DNA of 64,000 nucleotides from Seinonella peptonophila (GCF_900129355.1 NZ_FQVL01000008.1:35155-99154), one strand, 5' to 3'; numbered from the stretch's first letter, positions 17,964 to 27,919 are shown. The notes: generated from the sequence alone by a model not told the origin. Numbers and translations: made by a program.

Positions 17964-17986
17964 CCCACTTAGCAACTTGAAGTGGG
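17964..17986 (-). repeat. Subterminal hairpin at the IS605 left end
   Basis: CCCACTT (17964-17970) and AAGTGGG (17980-17986) form a seven-pair stem with a nine-base loop, the kind of imperfect palindrome TnpA binds. Confidence 0.65.
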
Positions 17987-18039
17987 AGTACTCTTTCAGA
18001 AAAACTGATAGAATTACTGCTCTAGATCAAAAGTACCAG

Positions 18040-18138
18040 CTTGTAGACAAATAAAGGTTCCGTCAATATTTCACGCTTCGCTTCCATTTTAGGCTCCATA
18101 GCAAAATATTAACTCTACAATTTCTCCTACTTCTACCC
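18040..18138. repeat. Dispersed repeat, copy A
   Basis: The first 47 bases (18040-18086) are nearly identical to 54040-54087. A second block (18105-18138) resembles 54298-54332. The 210-base middle of the other copy is missing here. On the minus strand the second block could encode VEVGEIVELIF, against IEEGEIVESIF in copy B, so both may descend from a coding sequence. It starts next to the left end of the IS605 element. Confidence 0.65.
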
Positions 18139-18263
18139 AATTGTACACCTCTTCTTTTAATCAATTAGGTTTTTCTTCAGTCTGAAGTACTATTTGTTTA
18201 ATTCATTGAATATTCAATCAATAAACAAGGCAGCCTCACTCCAACAGAAGTAAGGCCACGCCT

Positions 18264-20156
18264 TTAACAGGCTCGAAGCACCTTGTTGTACTCCGAAGAC
18301 TCTCGTTTACTCAGTTCGGCGACACGTCCTGTTTCGATGATGCCCCGACCATTCGATCCGAACACCAAGACGATTGCATCAGCCGGGTTCAACTCGTGAC
18401 TATGGCTCACCATGATCACGCATCCCCCACCTAGACGCATCAGAATGCGTAGCCGTTTGAGAATCCGCAGAGCAGTCCCCGAATCAAGCTGAGAGAATGT
18501 CTCGTCGAGAATGAGCACCGGTCGATCGACCAGCATCGCTCCTACCAGCGCTCGCCCCAACATACAGCGGATAGCCTCACCACCAGAGAGCGTTCCCACC
18601 TCTTGGTCGAGATGGTCAAGCTCTACGATCCAGGCAATGAGATGAACCAGTCGCTCCTTCCACTCCGCCTGCTTTGAATCATTTGCAAGCGGTTTAACGG
18701 TTTCTTTCAGCGTACTGGTGACTTGATCCAGCACCTGGTTCATTCGCTCGGACGAGCAATCAGCGCTCTCCAGGTGTAGTCCGATGTTGTCCCGGACCGT
18801 CCCAGGTTGCCACGCTTCAGATTCATCAGCTCGCACACCATCCACGTAACTTGCCCGCTGCGAGCAGTAGAAGATGTACTTGCAGAAGGAACTGAGAGTC
18901 GTACTGAACAGGCTCATCCAGCTGCCGCTGCTTTTGATCCGATAGGTTCCTGACCACTTGATCCCTTCGTCCGCCACATTTTCACTGCGGCGGGCAACGA
19001 TTTCGACGAGTCTTGTCTTGCCTGACCCGGAAGGCCCTACGAGAATGTAGAACTGACCGGCTTTAAAAATCAGCTCCTTTACCCTCGGATGATTCGGAAA
19101 GAGCCCGTCTAGGAAAAGCTTTCTTCCTGAGGGCAGTGTGACGCACAGATCCTGGGAAAGAGAAAGGGCGTCAATAGGACCAACTACATCACTTCCTTCA
19201 GGTCGCTTAGGTGAATTGAGCGCCTCTTCCAGATGCCGCAAATTCCCCTGGCTATCCGCCATATTGAGAAACAGCAGCATACAGGAGTAGGAAACGACGA
19301 GAGTCGTCTCCATAAACCCAGAGATCATCGACAGTTGAGGCAGCGAATGACCTTCGGAAACTGCCAGCATCAGCACGCTCCAGACACTGACCAGCGTCGG
19401 CAACGTCCGTGGTGCTACGACCAGCAAGAAACGTTTCCATGCTGTTTCCAGGAAGAGTTGGACGATCTTGCCGGTCACTCTCCTGACATGATCACGCTTC
19501 AAGCCAGTCGTTCTGGTCTCCTGAAAGACCACAAGCTGCTCGGTCATGCTGTCGATGTGGTTGTTGAGAGCGCCATCCAGCTTCTTTTGACGCTCACTGA
19601 AGCGCTTCTTTTCACGAACTGCCAGGTAAACAAAGCAGCTCATGATCAGCAGGCCCAGCGCCGAGATCAGAAGGTACTTGACCCCAAACGCCAAACAAAT
19701 CCCCACCTGCTGAAACATCACGATCCAGGCATCTTTGATCATGATGGGGAGATCACGACCAAAGTTATCGACCAGCTTCTGCACGAGACTACTATGCACC
19801 TGACCGAAACGCCGACGCAGTCCCGAGAGAGGTTCTAGTGCTGCATCCTCCAGCTGACGAGCCAAGCGTTCCATCAGATACTGGCCCATGACCACCTGGA
19901 ACGTTCTTGCATACTCAAAGAACATCACCAGCAATCCGACCTGAACCGCGAGGGAACTCGCGTACCCCAGGATGGTCCACTTCCCAGGGTTCTCCAGCAT
20001 CTGCTTGAGTGCCAGAGGAATCAGAGCAGATGACACAGCCTCCAGCAAGGCGAGGAGCAACACTTTTGCCAGAAGGCTCTTACTACTGCTGGTTGAACGA
20101 AAGAGCTCCCTTTTTCCAGAAACTCTTGCTTTCTCTTTTTTCTTGCCTGTATCCAC
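18264..20156 (-). CDS. ABC exporter (permease-ATPase fusion) with GC-rich codon usage
   Basis: A 630-residue half-transporter: about five or six membrane helices in residues 25-310, then the ATPase domain. Walker A is GPSGSGKTR, the signature LSGGEAIRC, Walker B VLILDETFSQLD and the switch His is in VSHSHE. A stretch of about 60 residues between Walker A and the Q-loop (YCSQRASYVDG) is longer than usual. The catalytic Glu follows Asp, but the next residue is Thr rather than Pro or Ala. Codons end mostly in G or C, unlike the neighbours, which suggests acquisition from a high-GC donor. Substrate is unknown; bacteriocin, peptide or drug export are possible. Confidence 0.82.
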   Translation of the reverse strand: MDTGKKKEKARVSGKRELFRSTSSSKSLLAKVLLLALLEAVSSALIPLALKQMLENPGKWTILGYASSLAVQVGLLVMFFEYARTFQVVMGQYLMERLARQLEDAALEPLSGLRRRFGQVHSSLVQKLVDNFGRDLPIMIKDAWIVMFQQVGICLAFGVKYLLISALGLLIMSCFVYLAVREKKRFSERQKKLDGALNNHIDSMTEQLVVFQETRTTGLKRDHVRRVTGKIVQLFLETAWKRFLLVVAPRTLPTLVSVWSVLMLAVSEGHSLPQLSMISGFMETTLVVSYSCMLLFLNMADSQGNLRHLEEALNSPKRPEGSDVVGPIDALSLSQDLCVTLPSGRKLFLDGLFPNHPRVKELIFKAGQFYILVGPSGSGKTRLVEIVARRSENVADEGIKWSGTYRIKSSGSWMSLFSTTLSSFCKYIFYCSQRASYVDGVRADESEAWQPGTVRDNIGLHLESADCSSERMNQVLDQVTSTLKETVKPLANDSKQAEWKERLVHLIAWIVELDHLDQEVGTLSGGEAIRCMLGRALVGAMLVDRPVLILDETFSQLDSGTALRILKRLRILMRLGGGCVIMVSHSHELNPADAIVLVFGSNGRGIIETGRVAELSKRESSEYNKVLRAC

Positions 20157-20402
20157 GTTGATCCTTTCGGACTCCTACTTACGGTTGCCTCTTTTTTGAG
20201 TGCCACCTCCATCTAGGGTAGCAAATGTTCAAACTGTTCTCTGCTATATCATAACAAATGATAAGTCTATAACTAAATCAATCTTTTTGAATCCACACCC
20301 AGTTAACGTATGTCAATAAACATCAGTGCAGTCCATGAGTTTGGGTCTCCATAATCACAGAGAAACCGTTCCACATCGGTGAAAGATCAAGATACGAATG
20401 TA
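20157..20402. other. Intergenic stretch with no recognised feature
   Basis: Between the ABC exporter start and the terminator of the small membrane-peptide gene. It must hold the exporter's promoter, but no convincing sigma-A hexamer pair was found. No ORF with a ribosome site was seen. Confidence 0.4.
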
Positions 20403-20445
20403 AACAAAAAGCCTCAAACCCCGATCCATCAAGGGTTTAAGGCTT
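20403..20445 (-). terminator. Terminator of the 35-residue membrane peptide gene
   Basis: AAGCCTTAAACCC and GGGTTTGAGGCTT (minus strand; 20445-20433 and 20421-20409) form a 13-pair stem with one G-T pair, followed by TTTTTGTTT. Confidence 0.85.
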
Positions 20446-20463
20446 TCCAACAGCAGAGGGTGA

Positions 20464-20571
20464 TTAACCGTTATTTTTTATCCGTTCTCTAACATACAAA
20501 CTAGCTAAGACAATGGAAATAACAAGGAAAAAAATTACAAAAAATGACGAGTCTAATAAACTTTCGTTCAT
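20464..20571 (-). CDS. 35-residue single-pass membrane peptide
   Basis: Found by reading the sequence directly. The ATG at 20571 lies behind GGGAGGG (about 11 bases), and the gene ends in TAA at 20464. The peptide has a short polar start (MNESLLDSS), a hydrophobic helix (FFVIFFLVISIVLASLYV) and a basic end (RERIKNNG). Its own strong terminator follows 20 bases later. Size and layout resemble the toxins of type I toxin-antitoxin pairs or small stress membrane peptides. No antisense RNA promoter was identified, so the toxin idea is inference. Confidence 0.6.
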   Translation of the reverse strand: MNESLLDSSFFVIFFLVISIVLASLYVRERIKNNG

Positions 20572-20720
20572 GCAGTAAGTACCCTCCCGTAAATAATTCC
20601 TGTACGCTCAATTTATACTATAAAACTGGCAATTTGTACAGAACTCTGATACTTTTTACAAAGCAAAATAGGCTTTCTTCTGCTGGTTTACAAATACTTA
20701 TTGCGAAAACCATTTATTCA

Positions 20721-22586
20721 TTACTTAAAATCATGAGCAACATTTTGTTTTCGATCTTGTTCTCTGATATATGATGTTAGATCAAGGCTCATTTTCCAAT
20801 AAGAAAATGGTGTGATTAAATAAATCCCTAAAAAAGTTTCCATCGCTGCATCAAGTACTTCTTTTGTAATCTCCACTCCAAGCCTTCTCGCGGCTGCTGG
20901 TTCGGTCGTTTGTTCCATTTGTGCCAGCACATGATCTGCAATCTTAATTCCTGGAACTTCATTATGCAGAAAAAGAGCATTCCGATAACTTGTTAAGGGC
21001 ATAATTCCTACAAAAATCGGGACGGATAGATGCTGAGTTGCTTCATATAGCAATTGAATCCCTGCTGTATCATAAATTGGCTGTGTCATTACAAAATCTG
21101 CGCCCATTTCAATCTTCTTTTCCAGCCGTTCAACTGCTTTTTCGATCTTGCGAACATGTGGATTAAATGCTGTTCCAACAACAAACTGAGCCCGTTGTTT
21201 TAATGGCTTTCCAGAGAAAGAGGTACCTTGATTTAGTTGTTTGACCATTCGAATCAATTCAAATGAAGTTACATCATAAATGGAGCTTGCTCCTGGCAAA
21301 TCTCCAATTCGAGTTGGATCGCCTGTAATGACTAAAATCTGATCAATCCCTAAAGCATGCAGTCCCATCAGATGCGATTGTTGCCCCAACAGATTTCGGT
21401 CCCGGCAGGCAACATGCAATAGTGGATCGATGCCCCACTTTGTCTTTAGCAAGGCGCCCAATGCCAGATTGCTCATTCGAGTGGTCGCTAACGCATTATC
21501 TGCCATCGTAATGGCGTCAATGCCCGCTTCATGTAAACGACGAGCCCCTAAGAGAAAATCCTGCACATCAAGATCCCGCGGTGTATCAAATTCACAAATA
21601 ATGGTGCGCTGTGTGGCCACTTTTTCTACTACAGTTGGTCGGCTACGCTTTGGAAGCTTGATCACAGGTTGAGGCGATTCTTCTACTACTTTTACTGGCT
21701 TTGGATTAATCCGTTTTACAGGACGATACTGCTCCACAACTCTGCGCATCTCTGAAATATGCTCAGGAGTCGTTCCGCAGCAACCGCCAATCAAGTTGAC
21801 ACCTTGCTTAATCAATAGCTCGGCTGTCTTGGCAAAGTAATCAGGATGCGACTTATATTTATAGTGTCCGTCATCAATACCAAGTCGCCCTGCATTTGGA
21901 AATACGGACAATTGAAGTTCTGCTGGAATCGGTGTTTTTTCCAAACATCGTAAAATTTCAACAGGTCCTAATCGGCAATTAAGACCAACTCCATCAACTT
22001 GTTCAGCCACCTCTAAAAACGCTTCAGAAAGCGGATAGGCATCCCGAGTCTGCCCCACATCTAAAAGTGAGAACTGTGCAAATAGGGGAAGATCGGTTAA
22101 GCCTCGTACTGCTTGCACGGCTAATTTCAATTCATGTACATCGAGGAATGTTTCAAGTAGAATCCCATCGACACCACCATATAACAGAGCAGTCGCCTGT
22201 TCCTCATATAAATCTAGGTATTCTTCCGGGTCATACTCCATCATCCGTCCGGCAAGAATGGAGCCAATTGTACCAAAAACATAAGCATCTTTACCAGCAG
22301 CTTGACGAGCAATTTTTACCGCTTCTCGATTCATTTTGACGACTTTATTTTCCAATCCATAACGTTTCAAGCGGTCGCGGTTTGCTCCATAAGTGTTCGT
22401 CTCGATCATTTTTGCGCCTGCACGCAGATAATCCCGATGGACGGTTTCGATGACAGATGGTTCTGTCAAATTGAGCTCTTCATAACAGATCTGCACTGGA
22501 ATTCCTTGTTGGTATAAATAGGTAGCCATTGCACCATCACCGAGTAATACTTTTTCTTTCATATACTCACGTACCGATTGTTCCAC
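20721..22586 (-). CDS. yitJ: Bifunctional homocysteine S-methyltransferase / methylenetetrahydrofolate reductase
   Basis: A 621-residue fusion. Residues 1-290 form the homocysteine S-methyltransferase domain, with VGLNCRLG and the zinc-binding GGCCGT pair near 270. Residues about 330-600 form the MetF-like reductase (ICEFDTPR, ITMADNALATTRMSN, DPTRIGD, FVMTQPIYD). It supplies methyl-THF and may also methylate homocysteine. It begins 14 bases after metH and has no promoter of its own, so both answer to the SAM-I riboswitch upstream of metH. The stop is at 20721, near the small membrane-peptide gene. Confidence 0.93.
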   Translation of the reverse strand: MEQSVREYMKEKVLLGDGAMATYLYQQGIPVQICYEELNLTEPSVIETVHRDYLRAGAKMIETNTYGANRDRLKRYGLENKVVKMNREAVKIARQAAGKDAYVFGTIGSILAGRMMEYDPEEYLDLYEEQATALLYGGVDGILLETFLDVHELKLAVQAVRGLTDLPLFAQFSLLDVGQTRDAYPLSEAFLEVAEQVDGVGLNCRLGPVEILRCLEKTPIPAELQLSVFPNAGRLGIDDGHYKYKSHPDYFAKTAELLIKQGVNLIGGCCGTTPEHISEMRRVVEQYRPVKRINPKPVKVVEESPQPVIKLPKRSRPTVVEKVATQRTIICEFDTPRDLDVQDFLLGARRLHEAGIDAITMADNALATTRMSNLALGALLKTKWGIDPLLHVACRDRNLLGQQSHLMGLHALGIDQILVITGDPTRIGDLPGASSIYDVTSFELIRMVKQLNQGTSFSGKPLKQRAQFVVGTAFNPHVRKIEKAVERLEKKIEMGADFVMTQPIYDTAGIQLLYEATQHLSVPIFVGIMPLTSYRNALFLHNEVPGIKIADHVLAQMEQTTEPAAARRLGVEITKEVLDAAMETFLGIYLITPFSYWKMSLDLTSYIREQDRKQNVAHDFK

Positions 22587-22600
22587 TCCGAATATCCCCC

Positions 22601-25600
22601 CTACACAGCGCTAAAGTAACGCGCTTGTGGATGTGCAAAAACCATCGCCGATACTGAGGCTTCTGGTTCCATCATGAAACCCTCAGTCAAATGAATCCCG
22701 ATTCGTTCGGGTTGGATCAGTCCAAATAGTTTCTCCTGATCTGCTAAATCTGGACAAGCTGGATAGCCAAACGAGACCCGTATCCCCTGATAACGAGCGC
22801 CAAATCGTTCCTTCATGGTCATCTCTACGGGGTCAGGAAAGCCCCAAACATCACGCATAACTTGGTGCAAACGCTCCGCGAAGGCTTCTGCTAATTCAAG
22901 CGCGAGCGCCTGAATCATATGCGAATCTAAATATGCCCCTTCATCTTTCCATTGCTCAGCGCGTTCTCGCACGCCATGCCCAGCCGTAACAGCAAGAAAT
23001 CCAACTGTATCCATCTCTCCAGATGACGTAGGACGAAGAAAATCAGCTAGACAAAGATAGGGCTCGACCTGTTGGCGCGGAAAGGTAAAACGTTCGATTA
23101 TACGCTTGTGATCATCTGGGTCATAGATTATGATGGAGTCTCCATCCGCCTGAGCTGGGAAAAACCGATACATACCTGATGGAGAGAGATATTTTTCTTG
23201 TTCAATTTTCTGCCAAAGAAGTTCTAATTGCTGATTTAACTCAATTGCTTTTGCATCTCCTTGTGCTAATAATTGTTCGACATTACCCCGAATCCCTAAA
23301 TGCTTTCCCAATAACATCTGTCGATTGACATATGGTCGTAAGTGTGGTAGTGGATACTCACGAAGAATATGGGTTTCATAATCAGGCGGTGTAAATAAAG
23401 GTGCCTTCCGATCAATCGGCGAACGTTTCAATGGTGTTCTCGGTTTTGCGATTTCTTCAGCAGTTTGATTCCTTTCCTGCACTTTTATTTGGCGTTGTTC
23501 TAAGTCTTCCAGTAAAGAAATTTTTCCTTCTTCATTTACTAGCTTATTGGCCAACTCAAGCCCATGCATAGCATCTTTTGCATATAGCACAGGGCCTTCA
23601 TAGACAGATGCAATCCGCGTATCGGTAAATTTACGAGAAAGAGCAGCGCCCCCGACCAGTAGAGGAACATCGACTCCAACCGCTTGTAAATCCTGAGCTG
23701 TGATCACCATCTGTTGAGCAGACTTCACCAATAAGCCAGAAAGACCGATAATATCGGGTTTTTCGATCCGACATGACTCAATCAATTGCTCAGGAGGCAC
23801 TTTGATTCCAAGATTTACAATTTGGTAACCATTATTGCTGAGAATGATTTCAACTAAGTTCTTACCAATGTCGTGAACATCACCTTTTACCGTCGCTAGG
23901 ATCACTTTTCCTTTTGTAGAGGTTTCGAGTTGATCCATATGCGGTTCTAGATGGGCGACTGATGTCTTCATCACTTCCGCACTTTGCAAAACTTCCGCTA
24001 CTATCAACTGATTATCATTAAATAAACGTCCGACTTCATCCATGCCTGTCATCAAAGGACCATTAATAATTTCCAACGGTTCATAGCGCGTTAAAGCTTC
24101 ATCCAAATCTTCGATTAAACCATCTTTTGAGCCTTCGACCACATATTGTGCCAAGCGATCCTCTAGGCTGAGTTGCTTGATTGGTGTTTTCTGTTCCACT
24201 CTTTTTTCGCGATAGAAAGCCGTAAACTCCGCTAAAACTGACTCATAATTTTCTCCATGGGTCTCAAATAATAACCGATTGGCCAACTCTCTTTCCTCTT
24301 CTGGAATCGAAGCATATCGTTCTAACCGCTCTGTATTTACAATCGCATAGTCAAGTCCTGCTTTGGTGCATTGATAGAGGTAAACTGCGTTAAGCACTTC
24401 CCGCCCTGCTAAAGGTAACCCAAAAGAGATATTTGATACACCTAAAATGGTGGAACAGGCTGGTAAATGTTCTTTGATCAAACGAATTCCTTCAACAGTT
24501 TCCAAAGCAGAGCCAATATATTGTTCATCCCCTGTGCCACAAGGAAAAACAAGCGGATCAAAGATAATATCTTCTGCTGGAATCCGATATTTCTCAGTTA
24601 ATAACTGATAAGAACGTTTCGCCACTTCCAGCTTGCGCTCTCGACTCACAGCCATACCTGCTTCATCGATTGTCCCTACTACAACAGCAGCCCCAAAGCG
24701 ATGCACCATTGGTAGAACCTCGGCAAAGCGCTCTTCTCCATCCTCTAAGTTAATCGAATTAATAATCGCCTTCCCTTGAGAATACGTAAGCGCTCGTTCA
24801 ATCACTTGTGGATCAGTAGAATCAATCATTAGAGGTACCTTTATTTTCTTTGTAACAAACTGAAGAAATGATTCCATATCGATTAATTCTTCTCGATCAG
24901 GGTCAGCCAGACAAATGTCAATGACCTGCGCACCGCCTTTTACTTGACGACGTGCCACTTCTGAAGCCTCTTCGTATAAACCAGAAGCAATTAACTCCTT
25001 AAATTTCCGGCTTCCAATCACATTTGTACGCTCTCCCACGAGAATCGGTCGATTATCCGGTTCTAGAAAGAGTGGTTCTATGCCAGAGACGGCAGGAAAA
25101 TGGTCGATAAGCTGTTTCCTAGGTTGATACTGTTTCATCGTTTCGGCAATCGCTCGAATATGGTCAGGAGTCGTTCCACAACAACCCCCTGCCATGTTCA
25201 ACCAACCTGCTGCTGCAAAGTCGCCCAATTTTTTCGCTAGCGCTTGTGGTGTTTCCAGATAGTTGCCATCTTCATCAGGCAATCCAGCATTTGGATAACA
25301 ACTAACTGCACTTTGTGATAGTAAGGCAAGACTTCGGATATGGTCCTTCATAAACTCTGGCCCTGTTGCACAATTTAGTCCCACCGAAAGCGGTCTTAAA
25401 TGCTCAATCGAGAGATAAAATGCTTCAATATTCTGCCCTGCTAACATCGTTCCCATCGGCTCAATTGTTCCTGAGATCATCACAGGAATCTCTTTACCTA
25501 ATTCCGTAAAAGCTTGCTTCATACCTAGACTTGCGGCTTTAACATTTAGAGTATCCTGCGAGGTTTCTAATAAAAGAAGATCGACTCCACCTGTTACAAG

Positions 25601-26059
25601 TGCCCGAACCTGTTCATAATATGCTTGAATTAACTCTTCAAAAGTGATACCACCTGTTACCGAAAGGGTTTTCGTAGTCGGCCCCAGCGATCCTGCTACA
25701 TATCGAGGAGTATCTGGGTGATCATAAAGATCACGCGCTGCACAAGCTACCCGTGCAGCAGCAAGATTTATCTCTTCCGTACGATCTTGAAGCTGATACT
25801 CTGCTAAGACAACAGAAGTAGCACCAAATGTATTGGTTTCAATGATATCGGCACCTGCATCATAGTAGGCTTCATGTATTTTTTGAATTAAATCTGGACG
25901 CGTGAGATTAAGCATCTCATTACAACCTTCATATTCCTCTCCGCCAAAATCTTCAGCAGTTAGATTCGCTTGTTGTAACATGGTTCCCATAGCGCCATCG
26001 ATAATTAAAATCTTCTCATTTAATCGTTCTTGAATCGATTTTCTATTCACACACATCAT
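22601..26059 (-). CDS. metH: Cobalamin-dependent methionine synthase
   Basis: A 1152-residue enzyme transferring the methyl of methyl-THF to homocysteine through B12. Domains in order: homocysteine binding with IDGAMGTMLQ at the start and the zinc cysteines in NCATG and GGCCGT; pterin binding with GERTNVIGSRKF and DICLADPDREE; B12 binding with the His ligand in VKGDVHDIGKN; and the C-terminal SAM-binding reactivation domain with GVRERAEQWKDEGAYLD and SFGYPACPD. Full length. The leader holds a SAM-I riboswitch, so transcription should fall when SAM is plentiful. yitJ follows in the same operon. Confidence 0.96.
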   Translation of the reverse strand: MMCVNRKSIQERLNEKILIIDGAMGTMLQQANLTAEDFGGEEYEGCNEMLNLTRPDLIQKIHEAYYDAGADIIETNTFGATSVVLAEYQLQDRTEEINLAAARVACAARDLYDHPDTPRYVAGSLGPTTKTLSVTGGITFEELIQAYYEQVRALVTGGVDLLLLETSQDTLNVKAASLGMKQAFTELGKEIPVMISGTIEPMGTMLAGQNIEAFYLSIEHLRPLSVGLNCATGPEFMKDHIRSLALLSQSAVSCYPNAGLPDEDGNYLETPQALAKKLGDFAAAGWLNMAGGCCGTTPDHIRAIAETMKQYQPRKQLIDHFPAVSGIEPLFLEPDNRPILVGERTNVIGSRKFKELIASGLYEEASEVARRQVKGGAQVIDICLADPDREELIDMESFLQFVTKKIKVPLMIDSTDPQVIERALTYSQGKAIINSINLEDGEERFAEVLPMVHRFGAAVVVGTIDEAGMAVSRERKLEVAKRSYQLLTEKYRIPAEDIIFDPLVFPCGTGDEQYIGSALETVEGIRLIKEHLPACSTILGVSNISFGLPLAGREVLNAVYLYQCTKAGLDYAIVNTERLERYASIPEEERELANRLLFETHGENYESVLAEFTAFYREKRVEQKTPIKQLSLEDRLAQYVVEGSKDGLIEDLDEALTRYEPLEIINGPLMTGMDEVGRLFNDNQLIVAEVLQSAEVMKTSVAHLEPHMDQLETSTKGKVILATVKGDVHDIGKNLVEIILSNNGYQIVNLGIKVPPEQLIESCRIEKPDIIGLSGLLVKSAQQMVITAQDLQAVGVDVPLLVGGAALSRKFTDTRIASVYEGPVLYAKDAMHGLELANKLVNEEGKISLLEDLEQRQIKVQERNQTAEEIAKPRTPLKRSPIDRKAPLFTPPDYETHILREYPLPHLRPYVNRQMLLGKHLGIRGNVEQLLAQGDAKAIELNQQLELLWQKIEQEKYLSPSGMYRFFPAQADGDSIIIYDPDDHKRIIERFTFPRQQVEPYLCLADFLRPTSSGEMDTVGFLAVTAGHGVRERAEQWKDEGAYLDSHMIQALALELAEAFAERLHQVMRDVWGFPDPVEMTMKERFGARYQGIRVSFGYPACPDLADQEKLFGLIQPERIGIHLTEGFMMEPEASVSAMVFAHPQARYFSAV

Positions 26060-26076
26060 CCTACTTTCTATCTCAC

Positions 26077-26248
26077 AAAAAAACCTTCATCTCAGAAGAT
26101 GAAGGTTGTTGTGTCGATCACTACATGCAACGCTCTCATCACTCAGAGGATTTACTCTGCAGGAATTGGCACCATGTAGATGATCATTCATCTACTGGTT
26201 GCCGGGTTTCATCGGGCCAGTCCCTCCACCACTCTCGATAAGAGAAGT
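26077..26248 (-). promoter_or_regulatory. SAM-I (S-box) riboswitch of the metH-yitJ operon
   Basis: The minus strand carries the S-box core: CTCTTATCGAGAG, GGTGGAGGGA, GGCCCGATGAAACCCGGCAACC, then a paired arm (AGTAGATGAATGATCATCTAC), then GGTGCCAATTCC. Expression platform: an 11-pair terminator (26107-26097 with 26092-26082) followed by seven T. High SAM should favour termination before metH. Confidence 0.95.
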
Positions 26249-26304
26249 ATTTTATTCAATTACATAACTATACATTTTTTCCAAACTCTTGTCAAACTGC
26301 GTAC

Positions 26305-27654
26305 TTACATTTGTTTTCCTAGCTGTTGAAAAGTCTCTGCTGTATGTAAGTTTGACTCTTTTTGTAAAGAGTACATTTTTTTTGTAACTTGTAAAAACTT
26401 CTCGTCATCGTGTAGCTCCATATAACAATCAGCAAGAGCAAAGCATGCCTCAAAACAAAGTTCGGTGAAACCGTTTTCTTGAGTAGCGGATATCACTCGT
26501 TCCAGATGGACAACTGCTTGATTCCATGCTTTTTTTTGTTTCTCTATCTGTGCCTTTAGATAGAGGGATCGTAAAGCCCATTCATCACCAGTATTTTGAC
26601 CAATCATTTTTAAACTTTCATCAGCAATCGTATCAGCAAGGTGAATATTATCCTGCTTCAATGCTAACTGAATCATGGGCAGATAAGCCTGTACAATATC
26701 AAATGGTTGACGAACATATTCAACCATTCCCCGTACAAAGTGAAAACAGGTTTCTGCATGTTCTAACTGCTCCACTTCAAGGTAAATCTTACCCAGTAAT
26801 ACCCAGAGATGAAATAAATGATCTTGGTAACGACTTCCATTTGCTAACCTGATTCCTTCCCGTGCATAAACAATTGCATCATGATGCAACTTCATACGCA
26901 GATATAATTCTGCCCGTAATCTGTACATCTCCAACACAAAACCATCTTTTCGAATGGAATCAATTGAGTTCCAAAGCAATTCTAAATACTTAATCGCTTC
27001 ATTTGTATGCCCAAGTTGTTCTAAATAGGTAACCTGTTGTAATTGCAACTGATAGATTAATTGATCCTCATGATTTCCCCGTTTTTGAAATGCCCTTACA
27101 CCTCGTTCTACATAGATCAATGCTTGATCTACATCCTGACGTTCAAAACTACAGCGGGCTAGTTCGGCGTAACTGCTAGCAATGACATTGTTCTCTTGAG
27201 CATAGGAATCCTGTTCAGCATATCGAATGGCTTCACTCAATTCACGTTCTGCTTTTTTCCATTGTTGCTTTTGTAAGAATCTCTTCCCTTGGAGCAAATG
27301 TTGGATCGCCTGATAGTTTGCAATGGATCGCTTAGGAATACTTTTTAGCATTAAGAGCGCTTCTTCATCTTTACCTAGATCAATCAATGCTTCCATGGCA
27401 GTAAAAGTTAGCTCCACTCGTTCCGTATTCTCACTGTTTTCTATCATCAACTTAGGTATTTCTTTTATATTTATATTTAACTTATCTAGCAAATACAAAA
27501 CTTTATCTTTATTAACATGGGGGACGCCGCGTTCTACGTTACTAATGGTAGCAGTTGAAATATGCTCATCCGCTAAATCTTCTAAACGTAACCCTTGTTC
27601 TTTCCTCTTATTACGGATAAACTTACCAATCTCATTGATCTCGAGAACATTCAC
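26305..27654 (-). CDS. HTH_XRE-TPR regulator (RRNPP-like)
   Basis: A 449-residue protein starting at GTG 27654 (GGGGAGG seven bases upstream). Residues about 8-62 form an XRE helix-turn-helix (IGKFIRNKRKEQGLRLEDL, ISTATISNVERG). The remainder is helical repeat, eight or nine TPR-like units. The architecture resembles PlcR/NprR/Rap-type regulators that bind short secreted peptides, but no evident signal-peptide gene sits downstream. A truncated relative occurs at 59994-61298. It is transcribed divergently from the small GC-rich gene at 27920. Confidence 0.8.
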   Translation of the reverse strand: MNVLEINEIGKFIRNKRKEQGLRLEDLADEHISTATISNVERGVPHVNKDKVLYLLDKLNINIKEIPKLMIENSENTERVELTFTAMEALIDLGKDEEALLMLKSIPKRSIANYQAIQHLLQGKRFLQKQQWKKAERELSEAIRYAEQDSYAQENNVIASSYAELARCSFERQDVDQALIYVERGVRAFQKRGNHEDQLIYQLQLQQVTYLEQLGHTNEAIKYLELLWNSIDSIRKDGFVLEMYRLRAELYLRMKLHHDAIVYAREGIRLANGSRYQDHLFHLWVLLGKIYLEVEQLEHAETCFHFVRGMVEYVRQPFDIVQAYLPMIQLALKQDNIHLADTIADESLKMIGQNTGDEWALRSLYLKAQIEKQKKAWNQAVVHLERVISATQENGFTELCFEACFALADCYMELHDDEKFLQVTKKMYSLQKESNLHTAETFQQLGKQM

Positions 27655-27919
27655 GCGCTCCTCCCCTTTCGGAATATTTGTTAACTATATTTTAATCGAT
27701 TATCCTATGTGAGATAAAGAAAAAGATGAATAGAATTAGACATTAAAAGCTTGTAAATGTTTCCAAGGAAAATGTGATCAACTAAATTAACATATATTTT
27801 AATAAAAGGAACATATAGTAAAAAGGCAAGGGTCCATAGCAAATATAGAGAAGACTATTGCTTGATTAGAGTTATATTGGACAAATCATGGAGAAGGACT
27901 CGTTCCATCCGAGGAGAAT

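Larger units (their letters stand above)
17061..18025 (-). mobile_element. IS200/IS605-family element with internally deleted tnpB
   Basis: The element reads tnpA then tnpB remnant on the minus strand. The left end, beyond tnpA, carries a subterminal hairpin (17964-17986) and is preceded by TTGAT on the minus strand at 18030-18026, the target pentamer type used by IS605 relatives. The right end, after tnpB, closes with a GTTCAA sequence (17060-17065) following a C-rich/G-rich hairpin region. Ends are inferred from these patterns; no target duplication is expected because this family transposes as single-stranded circles. Confidence 0.7.

Noticed and set aside
19233..19838. Long plus-strand ORF of 201 codons
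   Set aside because: It lies entirely antisense to the ABC exporter. The high GC of that gene leaves few stops on the other strand, and no ribosome site or family is visible.
26082..26107. Ordinary terminator between the HTH-TPR gene and metH
   Set aside because: The hairpin lies in the metH leader together with the full S-box core, so it is the riboswitch expression platform.
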